5,095 nt of DNA from Ardenticatenales bacterium (GTDB lineage Bacteria > Chloroflexota > Anaerolineae > Promineifilales > UBA4811). This document shows positions 1-5,095 of the stretch, one piece after another; within the stretch, counting starts at the first letter, position 1, and each line of letters opens with the position of its first letter. A program made the translations under genes and the position numbers. The notes beneath the pieces are model-generated. The model did not search any database and was not told where the DNA came from. It worked only from the letters and a program-made list of their open reading frames with translations. The DNA lies in the NCBI GenBank assembly GCA_030667645.1, contig DAOUVM010000226.1, forward strand, positions 1 through 5,095, read 5' to 3'.

Positions 1-255
1 CAGCAGGCGTATCGCGATCTCGGCCGTCAACAGCAGCGCGGCCCCGATCATGATGATGCCCCAGGCACTTCCCCAGTCGAGCCAGTCGATGAGGTTCATG
101 GTCACGGCCAGCAGGACCACTCCCGCCCAGATCAAAATGAGCGCCCATACGGCGCCGCCCAACGAATCGCGGCGCCAGTCCTTCTCTCCCCGGTGCTTTT
201 CCTTTTCTTCCTTTTCGAAGCGCTTTTCCTCCACTTTCTCATCTTGTCCTGACAT
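1..255 (-). CDS. Small two-helix membrane protein, N-terminal part (runs off the left edge)
   Basis: Eighty-five residues are visible and the C-terminus lies outside the window. Residues 1-30 are a very charged, probably cytoplasmic head, rich in Glu, Lys and Arg (EKRFEKEEKEK) and likely helical. Two hydrophobic segments follow, at about 34-53 (from AVWALILIW) and 63-81 (from SAWGIIMIG), joined by a short Trp/Asp-rich turn (NLIDWLDWG). There is no signal peptide. The start is the ATG at 255-253, with a near-perfect ribosome site AAGGAGG at 266-260, four bases away, and a TATAAT box further upstream. The gene is transcribed away from rocD. The pattern of a charged head plus paired short helices with Gly and Trp resembles small uncharacterised membrane proteins common in environmental bacteria. 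I do not recognise a named family and assign no function. That it is a real gene is well supported by the start signals and composition. Confidence 0.8.
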   Translation of the reverse strand, partial: MSGQDEKVEEKRFEKEEKEKHRGEKDWRRDSLGGAVWALILIWAGVVLLAVTMNLIDWLDWGSAWGIIMIGAALLLTAEIAIRLL

Positions 256-288
256 GGCGCCTCCTTGAACCGTGGATACTCGCACCTC

Positions 289-294
289 ATTATA
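289..294 (-). promoter_or_regulatory. Candidate -10 box (TATAAT) for the membrane-protein gene
   Basis: A perfect TATAAT reads on the minus strand, 34 bases upstream of the ATG at 255. It predicts a leader of roughly 27 bases that contains the AAGGAGG ribosome site. No good TTGACA-like -35 lies at 16-18 bases (the bases there read roughly CACCAC), so the promoter is either weak or activator-dependent. Inferred from sequence only. Confidence 0.5.
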
Positions 295-587
295 CCTCAA
301 CCTGCCGAAAAGTGGTGACATTTATCTGCTGCTGCCGGTACTGATGGCATTTGTCGCCCTCAACCATCGAGGCAAGAATTCTGCCGTCAGGGTCGGACTT
401 GAACCTGGAGGCAGTCAATCCAGTTGGACAGGATGAGGGAATTCGGGAGACGTGCACGCAGCACAAGCCGCCTGCCCCTGTCTTTCACTGGCTGGGCTTG
501 CCTGTCCGAACCTCATGCCACAACTGTGGTCACCGGTATGTGATCGATTGACATCTGGTGGCCAGTAGCAATTGGCTCGGAATCAAC

Positions 588-595
588 AAAGGAGG
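588..595 (+). promoter_or_regulatory. Ribosome binding site of rocD
   Basis: AAAGGAGG lies five bases before the ATG at 601, an almost perfect anti-16S match at normal spacing. It fixes the start of rocD. Confidence 0.85.
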
Positions 596-600
596 ATGAC

Positions 601-1797
601 ATGAACTCGAAAGAGTTGATTGCGCTTGAGGATCGGTACGGTGCGCACAATTATCACCCGTTGGATGTGATCATCGACCGGGCTGAAGGGGTCTGGGTAT
701 ATGATATAGAGGGGAAACGCTACCTGGATTGCCTGAGCGCATACTCGGCGGTCAACCAGGGCCACTGCCACCCGCGGATCATCCGTGCGCTGAAGGAACA
801 GGCGGACATGGTCACGCTCACCTCGCGCGCGTTTCGCAATTCACGGTTGGGCCTCTTTGAAAAGGAACTCTGCGAACTGACCGGCTATGAGATGGTCCTA
901 CCTATGAACTCGGGCGCGGAGGCGGTAGAGACTGCACTCAAGGTCGCGCGCAGGTGGGGATACCAGACCAAGGGCGTCCCGGCCGGACAGGCCGAGATTA
1001 TTGCCTGCAACGGCAATTTCCACGGCCGGACCATCACTATCGTTAGCTTTTCTTCGGATGAGCAGTACCGGAAGGATTATGGCCCTTTTACTCCCGGCTT
1101 TAAGGTGGTAGAGTTCGGTGACATTGAGGCGCTGGGGGCAGCAGTGACGCCAAATACGGTAGCTGTGATCTTGGAACCGATCCAGGGTGAGGGCGGCGTG
1201 GTGATTCCGCCGGACGGCTATCTCAAGGGGGTGGCCAGCCTTTGTCGCGAGCAGGAGGTTCTGTTCATGGTCGATGAGATTCAAACCGGCCTGGGGAGAA
1301 CTGGCCGGCTATTCGCTCACCAGCACGAGGATGTCAGGGCGGATGTGGCCATCATCGGCAAGGCGCTCTCGGGCGGTGTTTATCCGGTCTCGGCTGTGCT
1401 TTCCGATCGGGAGGTCCTGGGGCTCTTTCGGCCGGGTGACCACGGCAGTACATTCGGCGGCAACCCGTTGGGAGTGGCCGTAGCCCGTGAGGCGCTCCGG
1501 GTTCTGGTAGAGGAAGATCTTTTCGAGCGAGCAGCTACATTGGGTGCGTACTTGATGGGGAGGTTGCAGCGGCTGGAGAGTCCACACATCAAAGAGGTAC
1601 GGGGTCGAGGTCTGTTAGTAGGAATCGAACTATTCTCCGAGTCTGGAGGAGCGCGCCGCTTTTGCGAGGAATTGCAGGAGCGGGGGATACTCTGCAAAGA
1701 GACTCATACACACATCATTCGTCTTTCTCCCCCTCTGGTCATTACCAAGGAAGAGATAGACTGGGCAATGGTCCAGATTGCCTCCGTGTTGGAGTAG
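601..1797 (+). CDS. rocD: Ornithine aminotransferase (ornithine--oxo-acid transaminase)
   Basis: A 398-residue, full-length class-III PLP-dependent aminotransferase. It moves the delta-amino group of L-ornithine to 2-oxoglutarate, giving glutamate-5-semialdehyde and glutamate; this cytoplasmic reaction links arginine/ornithine breakdown to proline and glutamate. Ornithine-type signatures are the N-terminal YGAHNYHPL (13-21) and SAYSAVNQGHCHP (46-58). Shared fold-type I motifs are the cofactor phosphate loop NSGAEAVETALK (103-114), FHGRT (140-144), LEPIQGEGG (191-199), VDEIQTGLGRTG (224-235, with Asp225 expected to contact the PLP ring nitrogen), GKALSGGVYP (253-262, with Lys254 the Schiff-base lysine) and GSTFGGNPL (282-290). 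All key residues are present and the length is usual. The start is fixed by AAAGGAGG five bases upstream. A small unknown gene follows after 42 bases, probably on the same transcript. No arginase or proline gene is visible nearby. The main alternative is an acetylornithine or related class-III enzyme, which the N-terminal motif makes less likely. Confidence 0.93.
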   Translation: MNSKELIALEDRYGAHNYHPLDVIIDRAEGVWVYDIEGKRYLDCLSAYSAVNQGHCHPRIIRALKEQADMVTLTSRAFRNSRLGLFEKELCELTGYEMVLPMNSGAEAVETALKVARRWGYQTKGVPAGQAEIIACNGNFHGRTITIVSFSSDEQYRKDYGPFTPGFKVVEFGDIEALGAAVTPNTVAVILEPIQGEGGVVIPPDGYLKGVASLCREQEVLFMVDEIQTGLGRTGRLFAHQHEDVRADVAIIGKALSGGVYPVSAVLSDREVLGLFRPGDHGSTFGGNPLGVAVAREALRVLVEEDLFERAATLGAYLMGRLQRLESPHIKEVRGRGLLVGIELFSESGGARRFCEELQERGILCKETHTHIIRLSPPLVITKEEIDWAMVQIASVLE

Positions 1798-1827
1798 TGG
1801 TGTATTACGCTGCTGAAACAAGTCTTG

Positions 1828-1833
1828 AGGAGG
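1828..1833 (+). promoter_or_regulatory. Ribosome binding site deciding the start of the small downstream gene
   Basis: AGGAGG sits six bases before the ATG at 1840. A TTG five codons upstream in the same frame (1825) overlaps this site and has none of its own, so the ATG is preferred. The strong site also argues that the small reading frame is translated. Confidence 0.8.
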
Positions 1834-1839
1834 AAGAAC

Positions 1840-2142
1840 ATGAAAAAGCTAAGTCGAAAATCCGATGCTATCGTCTTTCAGCACAATGTAGAAAAACAGA
1901 TCAGTTTTGCGTTTGCCGGCGACTCTTTGGGTACATTTGGTGACCCATTGGATCGCCACGGACGGCCAACGAACAGCATCGGCGTGTTCATCAACTATGT
2001 TCTGGGCTGTGATTGGCAAGGCATCAGGATTCTCGCCGTCAGAGAAGAGTTCGTTAAGCAGGCCAGGGCGGCCGGCTATGAGCATGTGGAGAAGATCCTG
2101 GAACAGCAGGGCACCAAGAGGATAGCTGCTACTGAGGATTGA
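1840..2142 (+). CDS. Hypothetical protein, 100 residues, downstream of rocD
   Basis: I do not recognise this protein. The N-terminus is basic (MKKLSRKSD), and a central part has alternating hydrophobic residues (QISFAFAGDSLGTFGDP, about 21-37, then SIGVFINYVLGCDW, about 46-59). The C-terminal half looks helical and charged (REEFVKQARAAGYEHVEKILEQ, roughly 68-90). There is no signal peptide, convincing membrane helix or metal motif; Cys57 is the only cysteine. The ATG is chosen because AGGAGG lies six bases before it. The gene follows rocD by 42 bases with no terminator visible between them, so co-transcription is likely. The frame and composition look coding, and the antisense frame across it has no comparable start signal. 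It converges on the HD-domain gene with 38 bases between the stops. A partner or regulator role for RocD would be pure guesswork. Confidence 0.7.
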   Translation: MKKLSRKSDAIVFQHNVEKQISFAFAGDSLGTFGDPLDRHGRPTNSIGVFINYVLGCDWQGIRILAVREEFVKQARAAGYEHVEKILEQQGTKRIAATED

Positions 2143-2150
2143 GGCCCAAC

Positions 2151-2159
2151 GGGGGGGGG
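2151..2159 (+). repeat. Homopolymer run of nine G
   Basis: Nine consecutive G lie in the 38-base gap between the convergent stops. The run is outside any coding frame, so length variation would not shift a protein. Its last three G form the base of the junction hairpin. Confidence 0.9.
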
Positions 2160-2186
2160 TGAGAGAGCGGACGACTCTTTTCACCC
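2157..2186. terminator. Hairpin at the convergent gene junction, possible bidirectional terminator
   Basis: GGGTGA (2157-2162) pairs with TCACCC (2181-2186). The inner bases extend the stem (GAGAG against CTCTT with G-U pairs and one bulged T), leaving a seven-base loop CGGACGA. It lies between the stops of the plus-strand small gene and the minus-strand HD gene and overlaps the last two codons of the latter. Neither side has a U-run, so it is not a textbook intrinsic terminator. It could act with Rho or simply protect the 3' ends of the transcripts. Confidence 0.35.
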
Positions 2187-3092
2187 ATTGCCAAGCTGCG
2201 AGATAGCGACTGCTGTTCCATCCAGCAGCACGAGTGGATCAATGGCTCTCTGCTTGATGGGCCGTGAAGGGACAAAGGCGGCTATCTCGGCCGCCGGTGG
2301 ATCTACCAGTTTCCCAAACAGCGCCTCGATTCGGAGGTCGCCGGCCGCTCGTAATTTGGCCTCCACTGTGTCATCATCCGCCAGCAGATCCGATCGATCC
2401 AATACTCTGCTCTTCAGGCCGATCTCAATCGCCCGGGCCAACATCTCGTAGAGAAAGTTCTCTTTCTGGGCCGCCCAGTAGGTATCGTTCATCTCTCGAA
2501 AGAGGCCGGCGAACTGACAGGCTAGCGCCGGGGTGCGCATTGCCAGCCGGTCATCGTGTATCACCAGGTCCCCCAGGATGGTCCTGGCGGCCGGGATCGA
2601 GATCTCGCCCATCGTCACGGCATCGCGCAGCGAGTAGTCAATCCGGTCGGCGCAGAGTGCTGGCAGGGGCTGCTCCAGCAGTGGATACGATTCGTCCGAG
2701 AGCAAGTCCTGCACCTTGAACCCCAGGTTGCCCAACGCCGCGCGCAGATCCGGCCGATCCAGGAACCCTGCCTTGAGGTCCTCGTGAAAAGCCTGTTCAC
2801 GTGAATAGTAGACGATGTCTACCACATGCGAGAATGCGGTGTGGCTGATGTCATGGAGTAGCCCGGCGACTTGCTCTTCTTCGGCCGCGCCCAGGCAGCG
2901 AAGCAACAGGTAGACTCCCATTGAGTGCTCGAAGCGAGTGATGGTTCGGAGCGGGTCGGCGTATTTGGATGCCCCCGATTGGTTCACGCCCCGCAGCCGT
3001 TGGAAGGTGGGGCAGGCGACAAGTTGGGCGACACTGGCCGGGAGCAGCCACGTGCCGTAAAGTGGATCAGAGTAGTTGTGCAAGAGGGCCAT
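2181..3092 (-). CDS. HD-domain phosphohydrolase (dNTPase / SAMHD1-like family)
   Basis: A 303-residue cytoplasmic metal-dependent phosphohydrolase of the HD superfamily, in the branch that includes dGTPases, SAMHD1 and bacterial COG1078-type proteins. Family-typical segments run in order: DPLYGTW (9-15), FQRLRGVNQSG (30-40), RFEHSMG (53-59), GLLHDISHTAFSH (77-89), FHEDL (102-106) and ADRIDYSLRDAVTMG (148-162). The expected metal ligands His56, His80, Asp81 and Asp149 are all present. His103 sits where the catalytic histidine of SAMHD1-like enzymes falls. It is shorter than the roughly 400-residue COG1078 proteins, lacking most of a C-terminal extension. The substrate cannot be read from sequence; dNTP triphosphohydrolysis is the family-based guess. 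The ATG at 3092 is the first canonical start after the dcd stop and has only a weak ribosome site (AGGG). It follows dcd by 96 bases and is probably in the argS-dcd transcript. Alternatives are another nucleotide or nucleoside phosphate hydrolase. Confidence 0.85.
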   Translation of the reverse strand: MALLHNYSDPLYGTWLLPASVAQLVACPTFQRLRGVNQSGASKYADPLRTITRFEHSMGVYLLLRCLGAAEEEQVAGLLHDISHTAFSHVVDIVYYSREQAFHEDLKAGFLDRPDLRAALGNLGFKVQDLLSDESYPLLEQPLPALCADRIDYSLRDAVTMGEISIPAARTILGDLVIHDDRLAMRTPALACQFAGLFREMNDTYWAAQKENFLYEMLARAIEIGLKSRVLDRSDLLADDDTVEAKLRAAGDLRIEALFGKLVDPPAAEIAAFVPSRPIKQRAIDPLVLLDGTAVAISQLGNG

Positions 3093-3188
3093 TATCTGCC
3101 CTGTTCTTTCTTTGCCTGGCCGCCCTGCTGCTGGAAGAGGTCCTGTGCCGGGAGATGGCGGGGCTGGTTCCGATTCGCCGGCCGTGAC

Positions 3189-4073
3189 TCATAGCTTTGG
3201 TAGGACAATCTCCTGCTGACTCTGGTATTTGCCCTTTTTGTCGGCGTACGAGATGGAGCACTCCTCGTCGGCCTCGAAAAAGAGAACCTGGGCTATGCCC
3301 TCGCCGGCATATATCTTTGCCGGGAGTGGTGTGGTATTGGAGATCTCTAGCGTGACAAAACCCTCCCATTCTGGCTCAAAGGGCGTCACATTCACAATGA
3401 TCCCACACCGTGCGTAGGTGCTCTTGCCCACGCAGACTGTCAGCACGCCGCGCGGAATGCGAAAGTACTCTATCGTCCGCGCCAGGGCAAAAGAGTTCGG
3501 CGGGATGATGCATTCAGAGTCCTTGAAATCGATGAATGACTGGGGATCAAAGTGCTTTGGGTCGACAACGATCGACTTTGTGGTTTTGAGATGGTCGAGC
3601 ACGGCTGCGGCTGCGCCATGTTTGTCGGTGAGGTAAGGAAAGACCTGAGAAAGGATGTACTGGATGTCGGCCGAGCGCGTGATCAACAGTTCGTGGATAT
3701 GGGGGCGCGTCAAGATCTGCTCGGCGATGATACCAGTCCCCAGTACTGAGCGAACACTCTCCAAGAGCATCCGGTTGGGGCTCATGAATGCCAGCCGGGC
3801 AGCCTGAAAGCCGTTCGCCGTCGCCGGCGCGGTGCCGACATGGCCTTGCTCATCAATCAGCCCGGCGATGTAGCCGCGCTGCATGTCTGACAGCTTGGCG
3901 GCCGTTATCTCGGGCTGGAATATCTTGAACTCGTTGGCCACCCGGATGTCGTACCCATACGAGGAGACGCCGTAGGATATCACTCCATCCCGCGTCTTGC
4001 CCTCGGCAAAGGGTTCTATCATCCCATGTTTCAGGGCCATCTCGCTGATCCAGTGATCCGGTTTGAGTCCCAT
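3189..4073 (-). CDS. dcd: dCTP deaminase interrupted in frame by a LAGLIDADG domain
   Basis: This enzyme deaminates dCTP to dUTP, the source of dUMP for thymidylate synthesis; family members are cytoplasmic trimers with active sites at subunit interfaces. The protein is 294 residues against about 185-190 for this subtype. Residues 1-52 (KPDHWI at 4-9, GMIEPF 17-22, ISYGVSSYGYDIR 32-44, EFKIF 48-52) and about 164-294 (IVVDPKHFD 168-176, PPNSFALARTIEYF 191-204, GKSTYARCG 216-224, VTLEISNT 240-247, GKYQSQQ 281-287) together make a complete deaminase. Ser218 and Arg222 match E. coli Ser111 and Arg115; Glu243 matches the catalytic Glu138. About 110 residues between them are a LAGLIDADG-type domain (separate entry). 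The ATG at 4073 is chosen because AAGGA lies eight bases upstream and the protein then begins like other Dcd proteins; a GTG ten codons earlier (4103) is possible but less likely. It lies 74 bases after argS. The final PKL is the usual Dcd end, so the TGA looks genuine. Confidence 0.93.
   Translation of the reverse strand: MGLKPDHWISEMALKHGMIEPFAEGKTRDGVISYGVSSYGYDIRVANEFKIFQPEITAAKLSDMQRGYIAGLIDEQGHVGTAPATANGFQAARLAFMSPNRMLLESVRSVLGTGIIAEQILTRPHIHELLITRSADIQYILSQVFPYLTDKHGAAAAVLDHLKTTKSIVVDPKHFDPQSFIDFKDSECIIPPNSFALARTIEYFRIPRGVLTVCVGKSTYARCGIIVNVTPFEPEWEGFVTLEISNTTPLPAKIYAGEGIAQVLFFEADEECSISYADKKGKYQSQQEIVLPKL
3585..3917 (-). other. LAGLIDADG homing-endonuclease-like domain inserted within Dcd
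   Basis: Approximate span: Dcd residues 53-163. The first motif helix reads GYIAGLIDEQGHVG (67-80; the core YIAGLIDEQG is at 3843-3872). Typical domain features follow: SPNRMLLESVRSVLGTG (98-114, the 'ordinary residue-LL-variable-LGxG' helix and turn), ELLITRSADIQYILSQV (128-144) and FPYLTDKHGAAAAVLDHL (145-162, the 'PyL-x-x-K-x-x-A' helix seen in LAGLIDADG_3-like domains). There is one motif per about 110 residues, the size of a dimerising half-enzyme. The eighth motif position, normally the catalytic Asp or Glu, is Gln76 (codon CAA), so DNA cleavage is doubtful. No intein signature is seen: the insertion does not begin with Cys/Ser and does not end in His-Asn before Cys/Ser/Thr. The frame stays open throughout and the composition matches the host gene, suggesting long residence. 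Exact borders are uncertain by a few residues. Confidence 0.85.
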
Positions 4074-4081
4074 AACCTGCT

Positions 4082-4086
4082 TCCTT
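4082..4086 (-). promoter_or_regulatory. Ribosome binding site deciding the dcd start
   Basis: AAGGA lies eight bases before the ATG at 4073 on the minus strand. An in-frame GTG at 4103 has no comparable site at normal spacing and would add ten residues that Dcd proteins usually lack. Confidence 0.6.
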
Positions 4087-4147
4087 GCATGGCGGAGAGG
4101 CACGGCCTGATAGATGCCCGGCTGCTCCTGCGACCTTGCGCGAATCC

Positions 4148-5095
4148 CTACATTCTGTCTGGGGCGCTCATGCCCATTAGGTGAATGGCGCGTGCCAGGA
4201 TGGTCCTGGCGGCTCGGGCCAGCTTGAGGCGGGCGGCTGTCTCCTCGGCCGTTACCCCTGGGTCGCCGCTCTTGCGTGGCAAAACGCGGCAGTCGTGATA
4301 GAAAAGAGTGAAAGCACTGGCCAGTTCCTGAGCATAGTGGGTGAGGTGGTGCGGGGCAAGATTGGCGGCAGCTTTTTCTATCACAGTGCTCAGGTCCACC
4401 ATTTTGCGAATCAGCGCCAGTTCGGCCGGGTGCGTGAGCAGCGAAACATCACCGCTATTGGCATCGAACTCTCGATTGGCAGCCTCTCGCAGGATGCTGG
4501 CGATCCGAGCGTGCGCGTATTTCACATAATAGACCGGGTTGCGGTCCGATTGTTCCCGAGCCAGGTCAACGTCGAACACCATCTGGCTGTCGGCCGCGCG
4601 GGACAGAAGGACAAAGCGGACCGCGTCTCCCCCCACATCATTGATCAAATCGCCTAGTTCCACCAGTGTGCCGGCGCGCTTGGAAAGGCGTATATCTTCT
4701 CCCCCTTTCTTGATGGTCACCAGTTGGTAGAGGGTCAGAGTCAGCCGCTCTGGATCCAATCCCAGCGCTTTCATCATGGCCTTCATGCGTGGAACGTGTC
4801 CCTGATGATCTGCTCCCCAGACGTCTATCACCCAGTCAAACCCACGTTCGACGAACTTGTTATAGTGGTAGGCAATGTCGGAAGCAAAGTATCCCGGCTG
4901 TCCATTGGAACGGATGACCACCTCATCCTTGAGTCGCTCGTCGTGCTTGGACGCGGTGAACCAGACTGCGCCTTCTCTCTCCTCAAGCATATCGCGCTGC
5001 CGCAGCAGACTCATGATCTTTTGGAACTGGCCTTCCTGGTACAACGTCGTCTCGTGGAACCACTCGTCGTAGAATATCCCCAGCGCCTCACAGTC
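4148..5095 (-). CDS. argS: Arginyl-tRNA synthetase, C-terminal part (N-terminus beyond the right edge)
   Basis: A class-I aminoacyl-tRNA synthetase that charges tRNA-Arg; 315 C-terminal residues are visible, beginning in frame at the window edge with DCEALGIFYDEWFHE, so roughly the first 240-260 residues lie outside. Seen in order (numbering from the first visible residue): GAVWF (42-46), the catalytic-domain stretch ASDIAYHYNKFVERG and VWGADHQGH (about 71-100), the KMSKS-type loop IRLSKRAG (135-142, here LSKR in place of MSKS, as is common in ArgRS), LLSRAADSQMVFD (about 163-175), then the all-helical DALR anticodon-binding domain from NPVYYVKYAHARIASIL (186-202) to the terminal APDRM, matching the usual APERM-like ArgRS end. 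The C-terminus looks intact. It heads a probable argS-dcd-HD transcript whose promoter lies outside the window. No frameshift or missing residue is visible. Confidence 0.96.
   Translation of the reverse strand, partial: DCEALGIFYDEWFHETTLYQEGQFQKIMSLLRQRDMLEEREGAVWFTASKHDERLKDEVVIRSNGQPGYFASDIAYHYNKFVERGFDWVIDVWGADHQGHVPRMKAMMKALGLDPERLTLTLYQLVTIKKGGEDIRLSKRAGTLVELGDLINDVGGDAVRFVLLSRAADSQMVFDVDLAREQSDRNPVYYVKYAHARIASILREAANREFDANSGDVSLLTHPAELALIRKMVDLSTVIEKAAANLAPHHLTHYAQELASAFTLFYHDCRVLPRKSGDPGVTAEETAARLKLARAARTILARAIHLMGMSAPDRM

Larger units (their letters stand above)
256..600. other. Intergenic region between divergent genes; no convincing gene
   Basis: About 345 bases separate the divergent membrane-protein gene and rocD. 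The left end carries the ribosome site and -10 box of the minus-strand gene; the right end carries the rocD ribosome site. A 66-codon frame at 351-551 (plus) begins with TTG, has no ribosome site, and is closed by a stop just upstream, so it is probably not a gene. A short dyad CCACA-AC-TGTGG at 518-529 and a perfect TTGACA at 548-553 are visible. The TTGACA has no fair -10 at 16-18 bases (ATTGGC at 571-576), so the rocD promoter cannot be placed with confidence. I see no tRNA, riboswitch or clear mobile element here. Confidence 0.6.

Noticed and set aside
388..402. Minus-strand GGTTCAAGTCC resembling a tRNA T-loop
   Set aside because: The flanking bases do not form the five-pair T-stem (only two of five pair), and no acceptor or anticodon arm is found around it.
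313..534. TGGTGAC near 313-319 and GTCACC near 529-534 as possible ends of a small mobile element
   Set aside because: The inverted match is only six to seven bases, there is no target duplication and no transposase remnant between them; chance is the simpler explanation.
351..551. 66-codon plus-strand frame ending with a zinc-ribbon-like CHNCGHRY
   Set aside because: It starts with TTG, has no ribosome site, is closed by a stop just upstream, and has a single CxxC pair. Without homologues it is most likely a chance frame.
898..1284. 128-codon minus-strand frame inside rocD
   Set aside because: It is antisense to a fully motif-supported aminotransferase and has no start signal or domain of its own.
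2264..2719. 151-codon plus-strand frame antisense to the HD gene
   Set aside because: Its Arg/Ser/Pro-rich low-complexity translation is typical of antisense shadow frames; the minus-strand HD protein has all family motifs.
3067..3192. 41-codon minus-strand frame whose ATG overlaps the dcd stop (ATGA)
   Set aside because: It lacks a ribosome site, is Arg/Ser-rich like an out-of-frame shadow, and overlaps the HD gene start. It is not a credible gene.
3585..3917. Insertion in dcd as an intein
   Set aside because: There is no Cys/Ser at the N-terminal junction, no His-Asn followed by Cys/Ser/Thr at the C-terminal junction, and no room for splicing blocks beside the LAGLIDADG domain.
3585..3917. 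Insertion in dcd as a group I intron with an internal nuclease gene
   Set aside because: About 330 bases are almost entirely taken up by the protein domain, leaving no space for the catalytic RNA core, and the frame stays open through both junctions.
4181..4657. 158-codon plus-strand frame antisense to argS
   Set aside because: It lies wholly inside a clear argS coding region on the opposite strand and has no recognisable motif; it is a high-GC shadow frame.

Overview
This is a bacterial chromosomal segment of moderately high GC with strong Shine-Dalgarno sites and compact gene packing. The genes are mostly housekeeping. The style would fit a Chloroflexota/Anaerolineae-like or similar environmental bacterium: a short membrane protein with a charged head, the Dcd subtype, and an AGGAGG ribosome site in front of most starts. 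The sequence does not settle the phylum, so treat that as a weak guess.

Layout. At 1-255 (minus) is the N-terminal part of a small two-helix membrane protein with its own promoter, running off the left edge. At 256-600 is a gap between divergent genes with no convincing gene. At 601-1797 (plus) is rocD, ornithine aminotransferase, followed 42 bases later by a 100-residue protein of unknown function (1840-2142). A short convergent junction with a hairpin and a G9 run (about 2151-2186) separates these from a minus-strand cluster. Read in transcription order, that cluster is argS (arginyl-tRNA synthetase, C-terminal 315 residues, 5095-4148), dcd (dCTP deaminase, 4073-3189) and an HD-domain phosphohydrolase of the dNTPase/SAMHD1-like type (3092-2181). 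The small gaps (74 and 96 bases) suggest one transcript.

The remarkable element is in dcd. The deaminase is complete and has its expected catalytic residues, but about 110 residues interrupt it in frame just after the N-terminal 'EFKIF' strand. The interruption is a recognisable single-motif LAGLIDADG homing-endonuclease-like domain. It has no intein splice-junction residues and is too small for a group I intron plus ORF, so it probably stays in the mature protein. The position of the catalytic acid in the LAGLIDADG motif is Gln, which suggests a nuclease-dead, domesticated domain inside a nucleotide-metabolism enzyme.

Functionally, dcd (dCTP to dUTP) and the HD enzyme (probably hydrolysing dNTPs or related phosphoesters) would both act on the deoxynucleotide pool. 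rocD links ornithine to glutamate semialdehyde, proline and glutamate metabolism.
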